Assembly (NCBI GenBank): GCA_036494005.1
Contig: DASXOV010000146.1
Coordinates: forward strand, 1-13,763
DNA length: 13,763 nucleotides
Direction of reading: 5' to 3'
DNA from: GCA-003244245 sp036494005
Lineage (GTDB): Bacteria; Actinomycetota; Actinomycetes; Mycobacteriales; Pseudonocardiaceae
How positions within the stretch are numbered: position 1 is the first letter of the stretch; every line of letters begins with the position of its first letter. The position numbers and the translations under genes are program-made. Shown piece after piece: positions 6,536-13,435 of this stretch. Under the pieces are notes generated by a model. It saw only the letters and a list, made by a program, of their open reading frames with translations. It was not told where the DNA came from and did not search any database.

Positions 6536-7830
6536 GCCGAGTGAACCGCAATGGACTTCGTTTCGCGTTCCACGGATTGTCTTTCCTGAAATCTCATGAA
6601 GGTAACCCCGCAGGTGTCATCGAACTTCGCGAACGGCCGACGCGCCAGCTCCTGGTATGGCATCCGGACGGGATCAGGTGGATCTTCCGGCCCGACCGGA
6701 CGATCCACCACGTACCCAGCCGGACCCTGCGCCCGCTGCTCGGGCACACATCGCTGCTGTGGGCCCAAGGTCCGCGGCACACCGCTTATCGACAAGTGCT
6801 CGGACCTCCGTTGCGGGGCCGGCAACTACAGGTCTACCACGGCGTCATCTCCGACACTGTCCATGACGCGATCAGTGCGCTGGCTCCGAGAACTGCGATC
6901 AGTCTCATCAGTTGGGTCAGGAAGCTGACGTTCACCGTCATCTCCACAATGCTTCTCGGGCATGCGGACGATCAACTGCACAGATCCTTCAGTACGCACA
7001 TCGACAAGGTGCTGGGTTCGCGTACCCGCACCCTGGCCTATCGTTATCTCGCCATGCACCCGTCGATGACCACCGCACTACAGCCCTTCTTCAAGGGTCG
7101 CGGCGAACTGGACGCCATGCTGCTGGACATGGGGAGGGCGTCCACCGATTCCCAGCCACCCGCGCTGGCGACCCTGCTGCTGAAAGGCACCGAACCGCTC
7201 ACTGCCATCGACGACGACGAACTACGAGACCAGATCAAGTCATTGCTGTTCGCCGGACACGAAACCACCGCGTCGGCGACAGCCTGGACATTGTACCTGT
7301 TGTGCCGTGACGAACAGGTCCGCCATGACATCATGTCCGAACTGGCCGCCACGTCCGACGACGGTTCGGATGCGGCGCAGGTTCCGCTGCTCCATGCCGC
7401 CGCCCAGGAGGCGATGCGGCTGTTTCCACCCGCCATCATTGCGGGTAAGCGGGCGCTGACCACGGACGGTGAACTGCTCGGCAGGCCACTCCCCAAGGGG
7501 AGCGTCGTCACGCCGTGCATGTACTTGGCACATCGCCAGCCAGAACTGTTTCCGCGTCCGCACCGATTCGACCCCAGCCGTTTCCTTGGTCCACAGTTCT
7601 CCCACCGATACTATTTCCCCTTCGGTGGGGGGGTTCGACGCTGCCTCGGCAGTGAACTGGCCATGCTGGAGGTTCGGATGATCACTGCGGCGGTGCTCCG
7701 TCGATGTGAACTGCACTGCGTCAATCCCGAAGCCGGTGTTCCCGAATTACGTGGTCCCGCCTTGACTCTGGCACACCGGCTGCAGATGGCGGTCACCCCC
7801 CGCCGGAGACCGCGAAACCGGCCCGCATGA
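6532..7830 (+). CDS. Cytochrome P450
   Basis: This is a 432-aa soluble haem monooxygenase. Motifs in order are the I-helix AGHETT (241-246, oxygen activation), the K-helix ExxR in QEAMRLFPP, the meander HRFDPSRFLG and the haem loop FGGGVRRCLG (364-373) with ligand Cys371. No transmembrane anchor is present, as usual for bacterial P450s, so it needs separate ferredoxin and reductase partners, none of which are in the window. The GTG at 6532 overlaps the cyclase stop; GTG at 6541 is a close alternative, and codons upstream of 6532 belong to the cyclase gene. Its stop overlaps the UbiA ATG (ATGA). This tight coupling implies oxidation of the diterpenoid made by the operon, but the site and type of oxidation cannot be read from sequence. 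The 5' third has more A/T in third codon positions than genes outside the operon. A run of seven G bases (7627-7633) lies in the haem loop. Confidence 0.95.
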   Translation: MSRVNRNGLRFAFHGLSFLKSHEGNPAGVIELRERPTRQLLVWHPDGIRWIFRPDRTIHHVPSRTLRPLLGHTSLLWAQGPRHTAYRQVLGPPLRGRQLQVYHGVISDTVHDAISALAPRTAISLISWVRKLTFTVISTMLLGHADDQLHRSFSTHIDKVLGSRTRTLAYRYLAMHPSMTTALQPFFKGRGELDAMLLDMGRASTDSQPPALATLLLKGTEPLTAIDDDELRDQIKSLLFAGHETTASATAWTLYLLCRDEQVRHDIMSELAATSDDGSDAAQVPLLHAAAQEAMRLFPPAIIAGKRALTTDGELLGRPLPKGSVVTPCMYLAHRQPELFPRPHRFDPSRFLGPQFSHRYYFPFGGGVRRCLGSELAMLEVRMITAAVLRRCELHCVNPEAGVPELRGPALTLAHRLQMAVTPRRRPRNRPA

Positions 7831-8729
7831 GCAGGTGGCGCGATGTCATCCGCATCCACCGCCTGGAACACCCGTTCCCGATTCACTATCTCTGCCATGC
7901 GACGCTGGGCGCCTGCTACGCCGCCGACGGCGTCCGGCAGCTGCTGGCAGGGCCCGTACTGGTCGTCGTGACCGCGAACCTCCTGTCCATCATCGGAGGG
8001 AACCCGCTCAACGCCGCCGTCGATGTCGGCGCCGACCGGCATACCAAGGGCAAGGCCGACATCGCGGATGCGGTACTGCGACTCGGCCGCGCCAGGGCAA
8101 TGAGCTGGGCCGCGGCGGAAATGATGGCGTCGTTGGTATGCGCCACCGCGGTCGCACTGTGGCTGGGCCGTCCGCTCGTCGCCGTCGGCACCGCATTGAG
8201 CATCGGGCTCTGCCTGCTCTACAACCTCGAACCGGCGCGGCTCAAGCGTCGCGGATTCGCCAATCCGGTCGCGATCGGCCTGACCCTGGGACTGCTGCCC
8301 AACCTCGTCGCCTACAACGCCGTACGCGCCGATCTCACGGCACCTGCGTGGCTGATCTTCATCGGCATCGCGGTCCTGATCACGGCCCGCAGCCTGTGGT
8401 GGACCGTGCCGGATCAGCATGGTGACAACACCATGGGGTTGACGACGCCCGCCGTGCGCCACGGCGCCTATCGAACGGTCGTTGTCGCGTGCGTGATGAC
8501 CGCGACCGGACTCGGCCTGGCCGGCTGGGGCCTGTGGAACCGTTACGGGCCGGCGATTGCGACTCTCGGCGTCGCGGTGAGCTTGCCTTTCCTGTTCGGG
8601 AAACTCATCCTACTGCGTCAGTTACGCGGCGGCCGGAAACCGGATTCCACAAAGATGCGCCGACGGGATCTGCTGTCCGTCACGATTGCCGACGTATTCC
8701 TGGTGTTACTCCCACTGGCAGTGCGGTGA
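7827..8729 (+). CDS. UbiA-type membrane prenyltransferase or UbiA-type terpene synthase
   Basis: This is a 300-aa polytopic inner-membrane protein with about eight hydrophobic segments. Two Asp-rich, Mg-diphosphate-binding motifs are visible. The first is NAAVDVGAD (62-70), which keeps the Asn and the second and third Asp of NDxxDxxxD but has Ala63 for the first Asp. The second is DQHGD (196-200), matching DxxGD and followed by GLTTPA. LYNLEPARLKRRG (130-143) is the usual UbiA cytoplasmic loop signature. UbiA enzymes transfer prenyl groups from diphosphates to acceptors; some relatives (fungal fumagillin pathway, and the bacterial platencin pathway) act as class I terpene synthases. The start overlaps the P450 stop, so it is the third gene of the coupled operon, and it probably uses the cyclase product. 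Which of the two activities it has cannot be decided. No quinone or haem biosynthesis genes are nearby, which argues against a housekeeping role. Confidence 0.87.
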   Translation: MSRWRDVIRIHRLEHPFPIHYLCHATLGACYAADGVRQLLAGPVLVVVTANLLSIIGGNPLNAAVDVGADRHTKGKADIADAVLRLGRARAMSWAAAEMMASLVCATAVALWLGRPLVAVGTALSIGLCLLYNLEPARLKRRGFANPVAIGLTLGLLPNLVAYNAVRADLTAPAWLIFIGIAVLITARSLWWTVPDQHGDNTMGLTTPAVRHGAYRTVVVACVMTATGLGLAGWGLWNRYGPAIATLGVAVSLPFLFGKLILLRQLRGGRKPDSTKMRRRDLLSVTIADVFLVLLPLAVR

Positions 8730-8739
8730 TCGTGACAGG

Positions 8740-9582
8740 TCAGGGTTTACTGGCGAGCCCGCAGAACCCTGGAAATTTCTCCGGATACGTTCCGAGGTCG
8801 TCGCCGGACTCTGCCCGCCACAGTGGTACGGGCACAATCCCGGGCTCAACGGAATCGAGCCCCTTGAAGAACTCGGCGATCTGGTCCGGGGTGCGGAAGG
8901 TCAGGGCCGGAATCGGCAGGTGGTAGAAGCGGTGGAACAACGCCAGGCCGACGACGAGGGCCTCGTCATCACTGGCATGGGCGACAACAAGGTGGCTGCC
9001 GGGGCACACTGCGTCCAGGTAGCCCCGGACGATGTCGGTGGGATTGTCCACGTCGTGGACGTGATGCAGGATGTCGATCATGAGCACGGCGACCGGCGCG
9101 GCCCAGTCGATCACCGCCGTTCGCCGGGCGGCATCGAGCGTCTCCGCCGGATGGCGCAGGTCGGCGACCACGATCGTGGCGTTGTCCGCACCGGCCAGCA
9201 GATCACGACCTTCCGTCACGATATACGGATCCACGTCGACATAGACCACCCGGCACTCGGGATCGATGTCCTGCGCGACTTCGTGCACATTGCCTGCCGT
9301 GGGAAGTCCTGATCCGAGATCGAGGAACTGTCGCACACCCGCACCGACGAGATGGCGCACCACACGGCCCAGCAGCATCCGGTACGTGCGAACCGAATAC
9401 GGCAGATGCGGGGCGCCCACCAGAATACGTTCGGCGACGTCCTGATCGGCTGCGGTGTGATGTGATCCGTCCAGCCAGCAGTCACGAATCCCCGCCATGG
9501 TGTACCGACCCTGTTTGCTCGTATCCGGAACACCCGAGAGGGGTTCCAACACCGCGTCCCGTTCCTCCCTATCAGCCCGCAC
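8740..9582 (-). CDS. SAM-dependent methyltransferase, DUF574/Methyltransf_19 type
   Basis: This is a 280-aa cytoplasmic Rossmann-fold methyltransferase. Motif I is FLDLGSGLPTAGNVHEVA (86-103), followed by RVVYVDVDPYI (111-121) for the SAM ribose, an ATIVVADLRHP segment (motif II/III) and VAVLMIDILHHV. These are the family signatures (GTGLPTxxNVHEVAQ, VYVDNDP, ADLRDP). The N-terminal GRYTMAGIRDCWLDGSHHTAAD corresponds to the usual ARxYDYxLGGxxNFxAD region but is altered. The GTG at 9580-9582 gives the longest form; GTG at 9550-9552, with GGAGG 11 bases upstream, is an equal candidate. The gene is convergent with the UbiA gene, with ten bases between stops, and divergent from the HD-GYP gene. 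Members are abundant in actinomycetes and mostly of unknown substrate. A tailoring role for the diterpenoid is possible by proximity only. Confidence 0.88.
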   Translation of the reverse strand: MRADREERDAVLEPLSGVPDTSKQGRYTMAGIRDCWLDGSHHTAADQDVAERILVGAPHLPYSVRTYRMLLGRVVRHLVGAGVRQFLDLGSGLPTAGNVHEVAQDIDPECRVVYVDVDPYIVTEGRDLLAGADNATIVVADLRHPAETLDAARRTAVIDWAAPVAVLMIDILHHVHDVDNPTDIVRGYLDAVCPGSHLVVAHASDDEALVVGLALFHRFYHLPIPALTFRTPDQIAEFFKGLDSVEPGIVPVPLWRAESGDDLGTYPEKFPGFCGLASKP

Positions 9583-9600
9583 GGTCCCCGAACCAGACCA

Positions 9601-9630
9601 ACCTTACCCAGGAACACGGACCCGCTGTCA
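9601..9630 (-). promoter_or_regulatory. Putative promoter of the methyltransferase gene
   Basis: Read on the minus strand, TAAGGT (complement of 9601-9606) fits TANNNT. TGACAG, an approximate -35, lies 18 bases further upstream (complement of 9625-9630). Transcription would start around 9593, close to the GTG at 9582. The region also holds three tandem pentamers (TGTCA, TGTCA, CGTCA at 9626-9640) of unknown meaning. Confidence 0.4.
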
Positions 9631-9672
9631 TGTCACGTCACCCATACGATGCGGGTACCGGGCGCCTGTTTG

Positions 9673-9684
9673 TATCCTCACGCA
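9673..9684 (+). promoter_or_regulatory. Leaderless -10 element of the HD-GYP/LuxR gene
   Basis: TATCCT (9673-9678) lies six bases before the GTG at 9685. This is the spacing expected when the transcript begins at the start codon. No clear -35 was found, and there is no ribosome binding site immediately before the GTG. Confidence 0.5.
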
Positions 9685-11289
9685 GTGACGGAAAGTGCCG
9701 AGGACCGGCCCATACGGTTGGCGGAGCTCGTCGGGGTCCTGTCGCTCGCCAGCGACCTGGCCATGGGTGAGCCGCTCGAGCACGGCCTGCGGACCACCCT
9801 GATCGCCACTCGGCTGTCCGCATCGATGGCGCTGCCCCCGGCGCAACGCCTGGGCGTGTTCTACGTCGCTCTGCTGCACTACGCGGGCTGCACCGCGGAG
9901 GGACAGATCGATGCCAAGTTCTTCGGCGACGAGCTCGCCGCCCGCCCCCGGATGATGGCGGCGATGATGGGCCCGCGCCTGGGGTTTGTCGGCACCGCCT
10001 TTCAGGTGATGCATCCCGAGTTGCCACTGCCGAGGCGGGTCGCCGTGTTGGCCCGCTCGGCGGTCGGCGGGTTGTCCGAGTTCCGGCGGTGGGCCGCCAG
10101 CCACTGCGAGATCGCCCAGTTGCTCGGTGATCGGATGGGGCTGAACAGCGAGGTACGGCGCGGCCTGGGACATCTTTATGAGCGCTATGACGGCAGGGGA
10201 TTGCCGGGAGAGCTGCGCGGCGATGAGATCCCGCTGACCGTGCGGGTCATGCAGGTCGCCCAGGACGCGGAGATCGCCTGGCAAAGCGGCGGTACGGCGC
10301 ACGCCTGCCGGCTGGTGTCCTCCCGGGCAGGCAGCGGGCTCGATCCGGAGGTCGCCGCGATGTTCCTCGCCGCGGCGGACGACCTGTGCGCCGGGCTGGA
10401 AGCGCCCACGGTGTGGCCGGCCATGCTCGACGCCGAGCCCGGCGGGCAACCGGCCGTTGCGGACGACGACGTGGAGCACTGCCTGTCAGCGGTGGCGGAC
10501 TTCGCCGACCTCAAGAGCTTCTACACCGTCGGGCACTCCCGGGGAGTCGCGGCGCTGGCCTCCGCCGCGGCCGCCGGGTACGGGCTGGCGCCCGCAGACG
10601 TGACGGCGGTCCGGCGAGCCGGGTTGGTGCACGACCTGGGCCGGGTGTCGGTGTCGGCCCGGGTGTGGGCCAAACCCGGGCCACTGACCAGGGACGAGTG
10701 GGAGCAGGTACGGCTGCACGCCTACCACACCGAACGGGTCCTGGACGTCGTCGCCCCGCTGCGCCAGCTGGGCAGGCTGGCCGGGCTGCACCACGAACGC
10801 TGCGACGGCTCCGGCTATCACCGCGGCGAGCGCAGCGCCCAGCTGCCGATGACAGCGCAGATCCTCGCCGCCGCCGACGCGTACCACGCGATGACCGAGG
10901 TCCGCCCACACCGCCCTGCGCTGTCCGACGCCGCGGCGGCAGCCGAGCTGCGGCGGGAGGCCGAGGCCGGGCTCCTGCCCCCCGAGGCGGTCATCGCGGT
11001 TCTCGACGCGTCCGGGCACAGCGAGGCGAGAATCTGGGAGGAACCGGCACCGGTGCCGCGGCCACAGGGAATCTCGGACCGGGAGACACAGGTACTCAAG
11101 CTGCTGGCCCGCGGCTGGACGACCAAGCAGATCGCCCGCGAACTCGAGATCTCGCCCAAGACGTGTGACCACCACATCCAGAATCTCTACCGCAAGATCG
11201 GCGTCGCCACCCGGGCGGGAGCCACCCTGTTCGCGGTGGAACACCGCTTGCTCGCGCCCCTGACACCAGCACCGGGACGGCCCCGCTAG
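9685..11289 (+). CDS. Tandem HD-GYP-like domains fused to a LuxR-type helix-turn-helix
   Basis: This is a 534-aa cytoplasmic regulator. Residues about 10-250 are a first HD-GYP-like domain with damaged motifs: LLHYAG (63-68) where HD is expected, but YERYDGRGLPGEL kept (about 166-178). Residues about 275-440 form a second domain that looks intact: a conserved His in VGHSRG, HDLGR (316-320), HAYHTERVL and HHERCDGSGYHRG (369-381), with GYH replacing GYP, then AAADAYHAM. Residues 463-525 are a LuxR helix-turn-helix: ISDRETQVLKLLARGWTTKQ, then IARELEISPKTCDHHIQNLY. HD-GYP domains hydrolyse cyclic di-GMP, and LuxR helices bind DNA. The protein could therefore couple second-messenger turnover or sensing to transcription. 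The GTG at 9685 was preferred over ATG at 9649 because of the leaderless -10. The GGDEF gene follows 50 bases after its stop on the same strand. Confidence 0.87.
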   Translation: MTESAEDRPIRLAELVGVLSLASDLAMGEPLEHGLRTTLIATRLSASMALPPAQRLGVFYVALLHYAGCTAEGQIDAKFFGDELAARPRMMAAMMGPRLGFVGTAFQVMHPELPLPRRVAVLARSAVGGLSEFRRWAASHCEIAQLLGDRMGLNSEVRRGLGHLYERYDGRGLPGELRGDEIPLTVRVMQVAQDAEIAWQSGGTAHACRLVSSRAGSGLDPEVAAMFLAAADDLCAGLEAPTVWPAMLDAEPGGQPAVADDDVEHCLSAVADFADLKSFYTVGHSRGVAALASAAAAGYGLAPADVTAVRRAGLVHDLGRVSVSARVWAKPGPLTRDEWEQVRLHAYHTERVLDVVAPLRQLGRLAGLHHERCDGSGYHRGERSAQLPMTAQILAAADAYHAMTEVRPHRPALSDAAAAAELRREAEAGLLPPEAVIAVLDASGHSEARIWEEPAPVPRPQGISDRETQVLKLLARGWTTKQIARELEISPKTCDHHIQNLYRKIGVATRAGATLFAVEHRLLAPLTPAPGRPR

Positions 11290-11326
11290 GGAGAATTCCC
11301 GATCGCCCGCACAACGGGCACATCGC

Positions 11327-11339
11327 TACCTTGCTCGCC
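11327..11339 (+). promoter_or_regulatory. Leaderless -10 element of the GGDEF gene
   Basis: TACCTT (11327-11332) fits TANNNT and ends seven bases before the GTG at 11340. It supports that start over the TTG at 11331 and suggests the GGDEF gene has its own promoter in the 50-base gap after the HD-GYP/LuxR gene. Confidence 0.45.
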
Positions 11340-13130
11340 GTGGTTCACCTTGAGTGCCCCGAATCTCGGGAGGAGCCCGGAGGGGAACCCCGGAGCAACC
11401 CGTCCTGGTCACTGGCCTTCGTTCAACTGGTCGACTCGTCCACACTGGGCATGGTGATCAGCGCGCCCGACGGGCGGATCGCGCACACCAACCCGGCGTT
11501 GAAGGAGATCCTCGGGTATTCCGAGGACGATCTGGCCGGACGTGCGCTGAGCGAGCTCTTCGCACCGGATGACCAGCCCGCCGTCCAGCGAGGCTGCCAC
11601 CGTCTGCTGGCGGGCGACGAGCCGTGGTTTCGCACGCACCTTCAGCTACGCCGCAAGGACGGCGAGACGGTCCATACCCAGTTGACCGTGTCCGCGCTCC
11701 GTGACGCGACGCACCAGCCCCGCTGTCTGGTGATGATGGTCGACGACCACACCGAACTGCGCCTGGTCCTCGACCGGTTGAACCATCAAGCACTGCACGA
11801 CTTGCGGACCGGCTTGCCGAACCGGCACTACTTCGTCTCGCATCTCGAAGAAGTACTCGGCGGTCTGGAACCGTCCGAGACGGTCACCCTGCTGCACCTG
11901 GATCTGGAGGGTTTCTCCGTCATCAACGACGGGCTCGGCCACCACCATGGAGATCAGGTGCTGGACCTGGTGGCCAGGCGGCTGGAATCCGTCGTCGCCG
12001 ATCAGCATGCGATGGTCGCCCGGATCGGCGGGGACGAGTACGCGATCCTCCTGCGGCCCGCGAACCCGATCCCTGACGTCGGCAGGCTGGCGGAGACCGT
12101 CAACACCGAACTCGTCAGGACGGTCTATCGAGACGACGTGGGGGTGGCGGTCACCGCGAGGATCGGTGCGGTACAGCGGCAGGCGGGTACCACGAATCCG
12201 GCCGAGCTGATGCGCGCCGCGGGCGCCGCCCTGCGCTGGGCCCGCGACAACGGCACCCGATGGGCGATGTTCGACGCGGACACCGCCGCCGCCGACCGGG
12301 CGGAGCTCCGGCTGGCCGCGGGGCTGCCCGGAGCCATGCAGGCCGGCGGGCTCCGGGTGGAGTACCAGCCGGTCGCGGCACTGGACGGCGGCGAACTGGT
12401 GGGTGTCGAGGCGGTGCTGAGCTGGCACCACTCAGCGCTGGTCGTACTGTCACCCGACCGGTGCGTGCAGCTCGCCGAGCGGACCGGCGCCGGGCACGCG
12501 GTGGGGCGGTACCTGCTGGACACCGCGGCGGAGCAGACGGCGTTGTGGCAGCGAAAGTTGTGGCAGCAGAACCGGCAGGAGAGATTGCCGCCGACCGTCA
12601 TCGGCCTGTCCCACCCCCAGGCTCAGGACCCCGGCCTGGTGGTACAGACCCGGGCGGTGCTGGACCGCACCGGCCTGGCACCCGATGCGCTGGAACTGAG
12701 CGTCCCGGCGGCGGCGCTTCGCCCGGTGGGCAACGCACCGAGGACGGTGGCCAGGGACAACCTGGAGCTCCTCGCGGGCCTGGGTGTGCGCACGGCGGTA
12801 CACGACTTCGGCGGCGACATCCGCGAGTTGGCGTTGCTGGCCGACGTGGGCGTCGCGGCGGTACGGATCACCCGCTCGGTCGCCCAGCAGGTGGCTGACG
12901 GTCCCTCCGCCATCACGGCGCAGGTGCTCGACGCCCTGCTGACCAGCCTGCGCAGCGCCGAGATCAACGTGGTGGCCTGCCTGGTCGACACCGAGCCGGT
13001 GGCCAGCTGGTGGCGGGGTGCAGGCGCGAACCACGCGGTCGGCGCGCTGTTCGGCCGGCCCGGTCCAGCGCAGCGCGCCGAGCATCTGCTCGGTCCGCAC
13101 CCGGACCGGCTCGGCGCCGGGATGCGCTAG
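11340..13130 (+). CDS. PAS-GGDEF-EAL protein, probable diguanylate cyclase with degenerate EAL domain
   Basis: This is a 596-aa protein without obvious membrane segments. A PAS sensor (about 25-140) has GMVISAPDGRIAHTNPALKE and GYSEDDLAGR. The GGDEF domain (about 150-310) has DLRTGLPNR, LDLEGFSVINDGLGHHHGDQ and ARIGGDEYAIL with R228-I-G-G-D-E-Y234, all consistent with an active cyclase making cyclic di-GMP. The RxxD inhibitory site normally just before it is absent (DQHA instead). The EAL domain (about 330-580) is eroded: EAV at 357-359 replaces EAL, ELSV stands where ELTE is expected, HDFG (488-491) replaces DDFG, VRIT replaces LKID and no EGVE motif is found. Phosphodiesterase activity is unlikely, and the domain may bind ligand only. 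GTG at 11340 was chosen from the leaderless -10; TTG at 11331 adds three residues. The neighbouring HD-GYP gene suggests one signalling pair. Confidence 0.9.
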   Translation: MVHLECPESREEPGGEPRSNPSWSLAFVQLVDSSTLGMVISAPDGRIAHTNPALKEILGYSEDDLAGRALSELFAPDDQPAVQRGCHRLLAGDEPWFRTHLQLRRKDGETVHTQLTVSALRDATHQPRCLVMMVDDHTELRLVLDRLNHQALHDLRTGLPNRHYFVSHLEEVLGGLEPSETVTLLHLDLEGFSVINDGLGHHHGDQVLDLVARRLESVVADQHAMVARIGGDEYAILLRPANPIPDVGRLAETVNTELVRTVYRDDVGVAVTARIGAVQRQAGTTNPAELMRAAGAALRWARDNGTRWAMFDADTAAADRAELRLAAGLPGAMQAGGLRVEYQPVAALDGGELVGVEAVLSWHHSALVVLSPDRCVQLAERTGAGHAVGRYLLDTAAEQTALWQRKLWQQNRQERLPPTVIGLSHPQAQDPGLVVQTRAVLDRTGLAPDALELSVPAAALRPVGNAPRTVARDNLELLAGLGVRTAVHDFGGDIRELALLADVGVAAVRITRSVAQQVADGPSAITAQVLDALLTSLRSAEINVVACLVDTEPVASWWRGAGANHAVGALFGRPGPAQRAEHLLGPHPDRLGAGMR

Positions 13131-13143
13131 GTCACCGGGTAGC

Positions 13144-13175
13144 CAGGAACATCGCGAAGGGTCGCGATGTTGCTG
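13144..13175 (+). terminator. Strong stem-loop between the GGDEF gene and mycoredoxin
   Basis: AACATCGCGA (13148-13157) and TCGCGATGTT (13162-13171) are perfect reverse complements around the loop AGGG. CAG (13144-13146) pairs with CTG (13173-13175) beyond a single G-G mismatch, giving 13 paired bases. The structure starts 14 bases after the GGDEF stop and has no T-run after it. It could be a terminator or a translational control element, because the ATG at 13167 is inside the right arm and the purine-rich AGGG, which could serve as ribosome binding site, is the loop. Confidence 0.55.
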
Positions 13176-13421
13176 CTTGGCGTGAGCAAGCTGACGATGT
13201 ACACGACGGTCTGGTGCGGTTACTGCCGGCGGCTCAAGGCACAGCTGGAGCGAGCCGGCATCGGATTCGTCGAAGTAGACATCGAGTACGACGCCGAGGC
13301 CGCCGCGTTCGTGGCCGGTGTCAACGGGGGCAACCAGACCGTGCCCACCGTGCTGTTGCCCGACGGCTCGGCCCTGACCAACCCCACCATCGACCAGATA
13401 ACCGACGCCATCGCCGCCTAG
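13167..13421 (+). CDS. mrx1: Mycoredoxin-1 (glutaredoxin-like protein)
   Basis: This 84-aa cytoplasmic thioredoxin-fold protein reduces mycothiol mixed disulphides on proteins. Seen are MYTTVWCGYC with the CxxC active site (Cys17, Cys20), then RRLKAQLERAGI, VDIEYD, GGNQTVPT with the cis-proline loop (58-61) and DGSALTNPT. It aligns well, from memory, with M. tuberculosis Rv3198A (ALTIYTTSWCGYC, GGNRTVPT, DGSTLTNPS). The ATG at 13167 has GAAGG (13156-13160) six bases upstream but sits in the hairpin stem. The in-frame GTG at 13182 gives SKLTMYTT, closer to the homologue's N-terminus, and would place the hairpin fully upstream. In mycobacteria this gene directly neighbours uvrD2; here the two are about 13 kb apart. 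Confidence 0.93.
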   Translation: MLLLGVSKLTMYTTVWCGYCRRLKAQLERAGIGFVEVDIEYDAEAAAFVAGVNGGNQTVPTVLLPDGSALTNPTIDQITDAIAA

Positions 13422-13435
13422 CGGTCCAACCGGGT

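Noticed and set aside
8713..8723. CACTG-G-CAGTG palindrome at the end of the UbiA gene as a terminator
   Set aside because: The one-base centre cannot form a hairpin loop, the site is within the coding sequence and no T-run follows.
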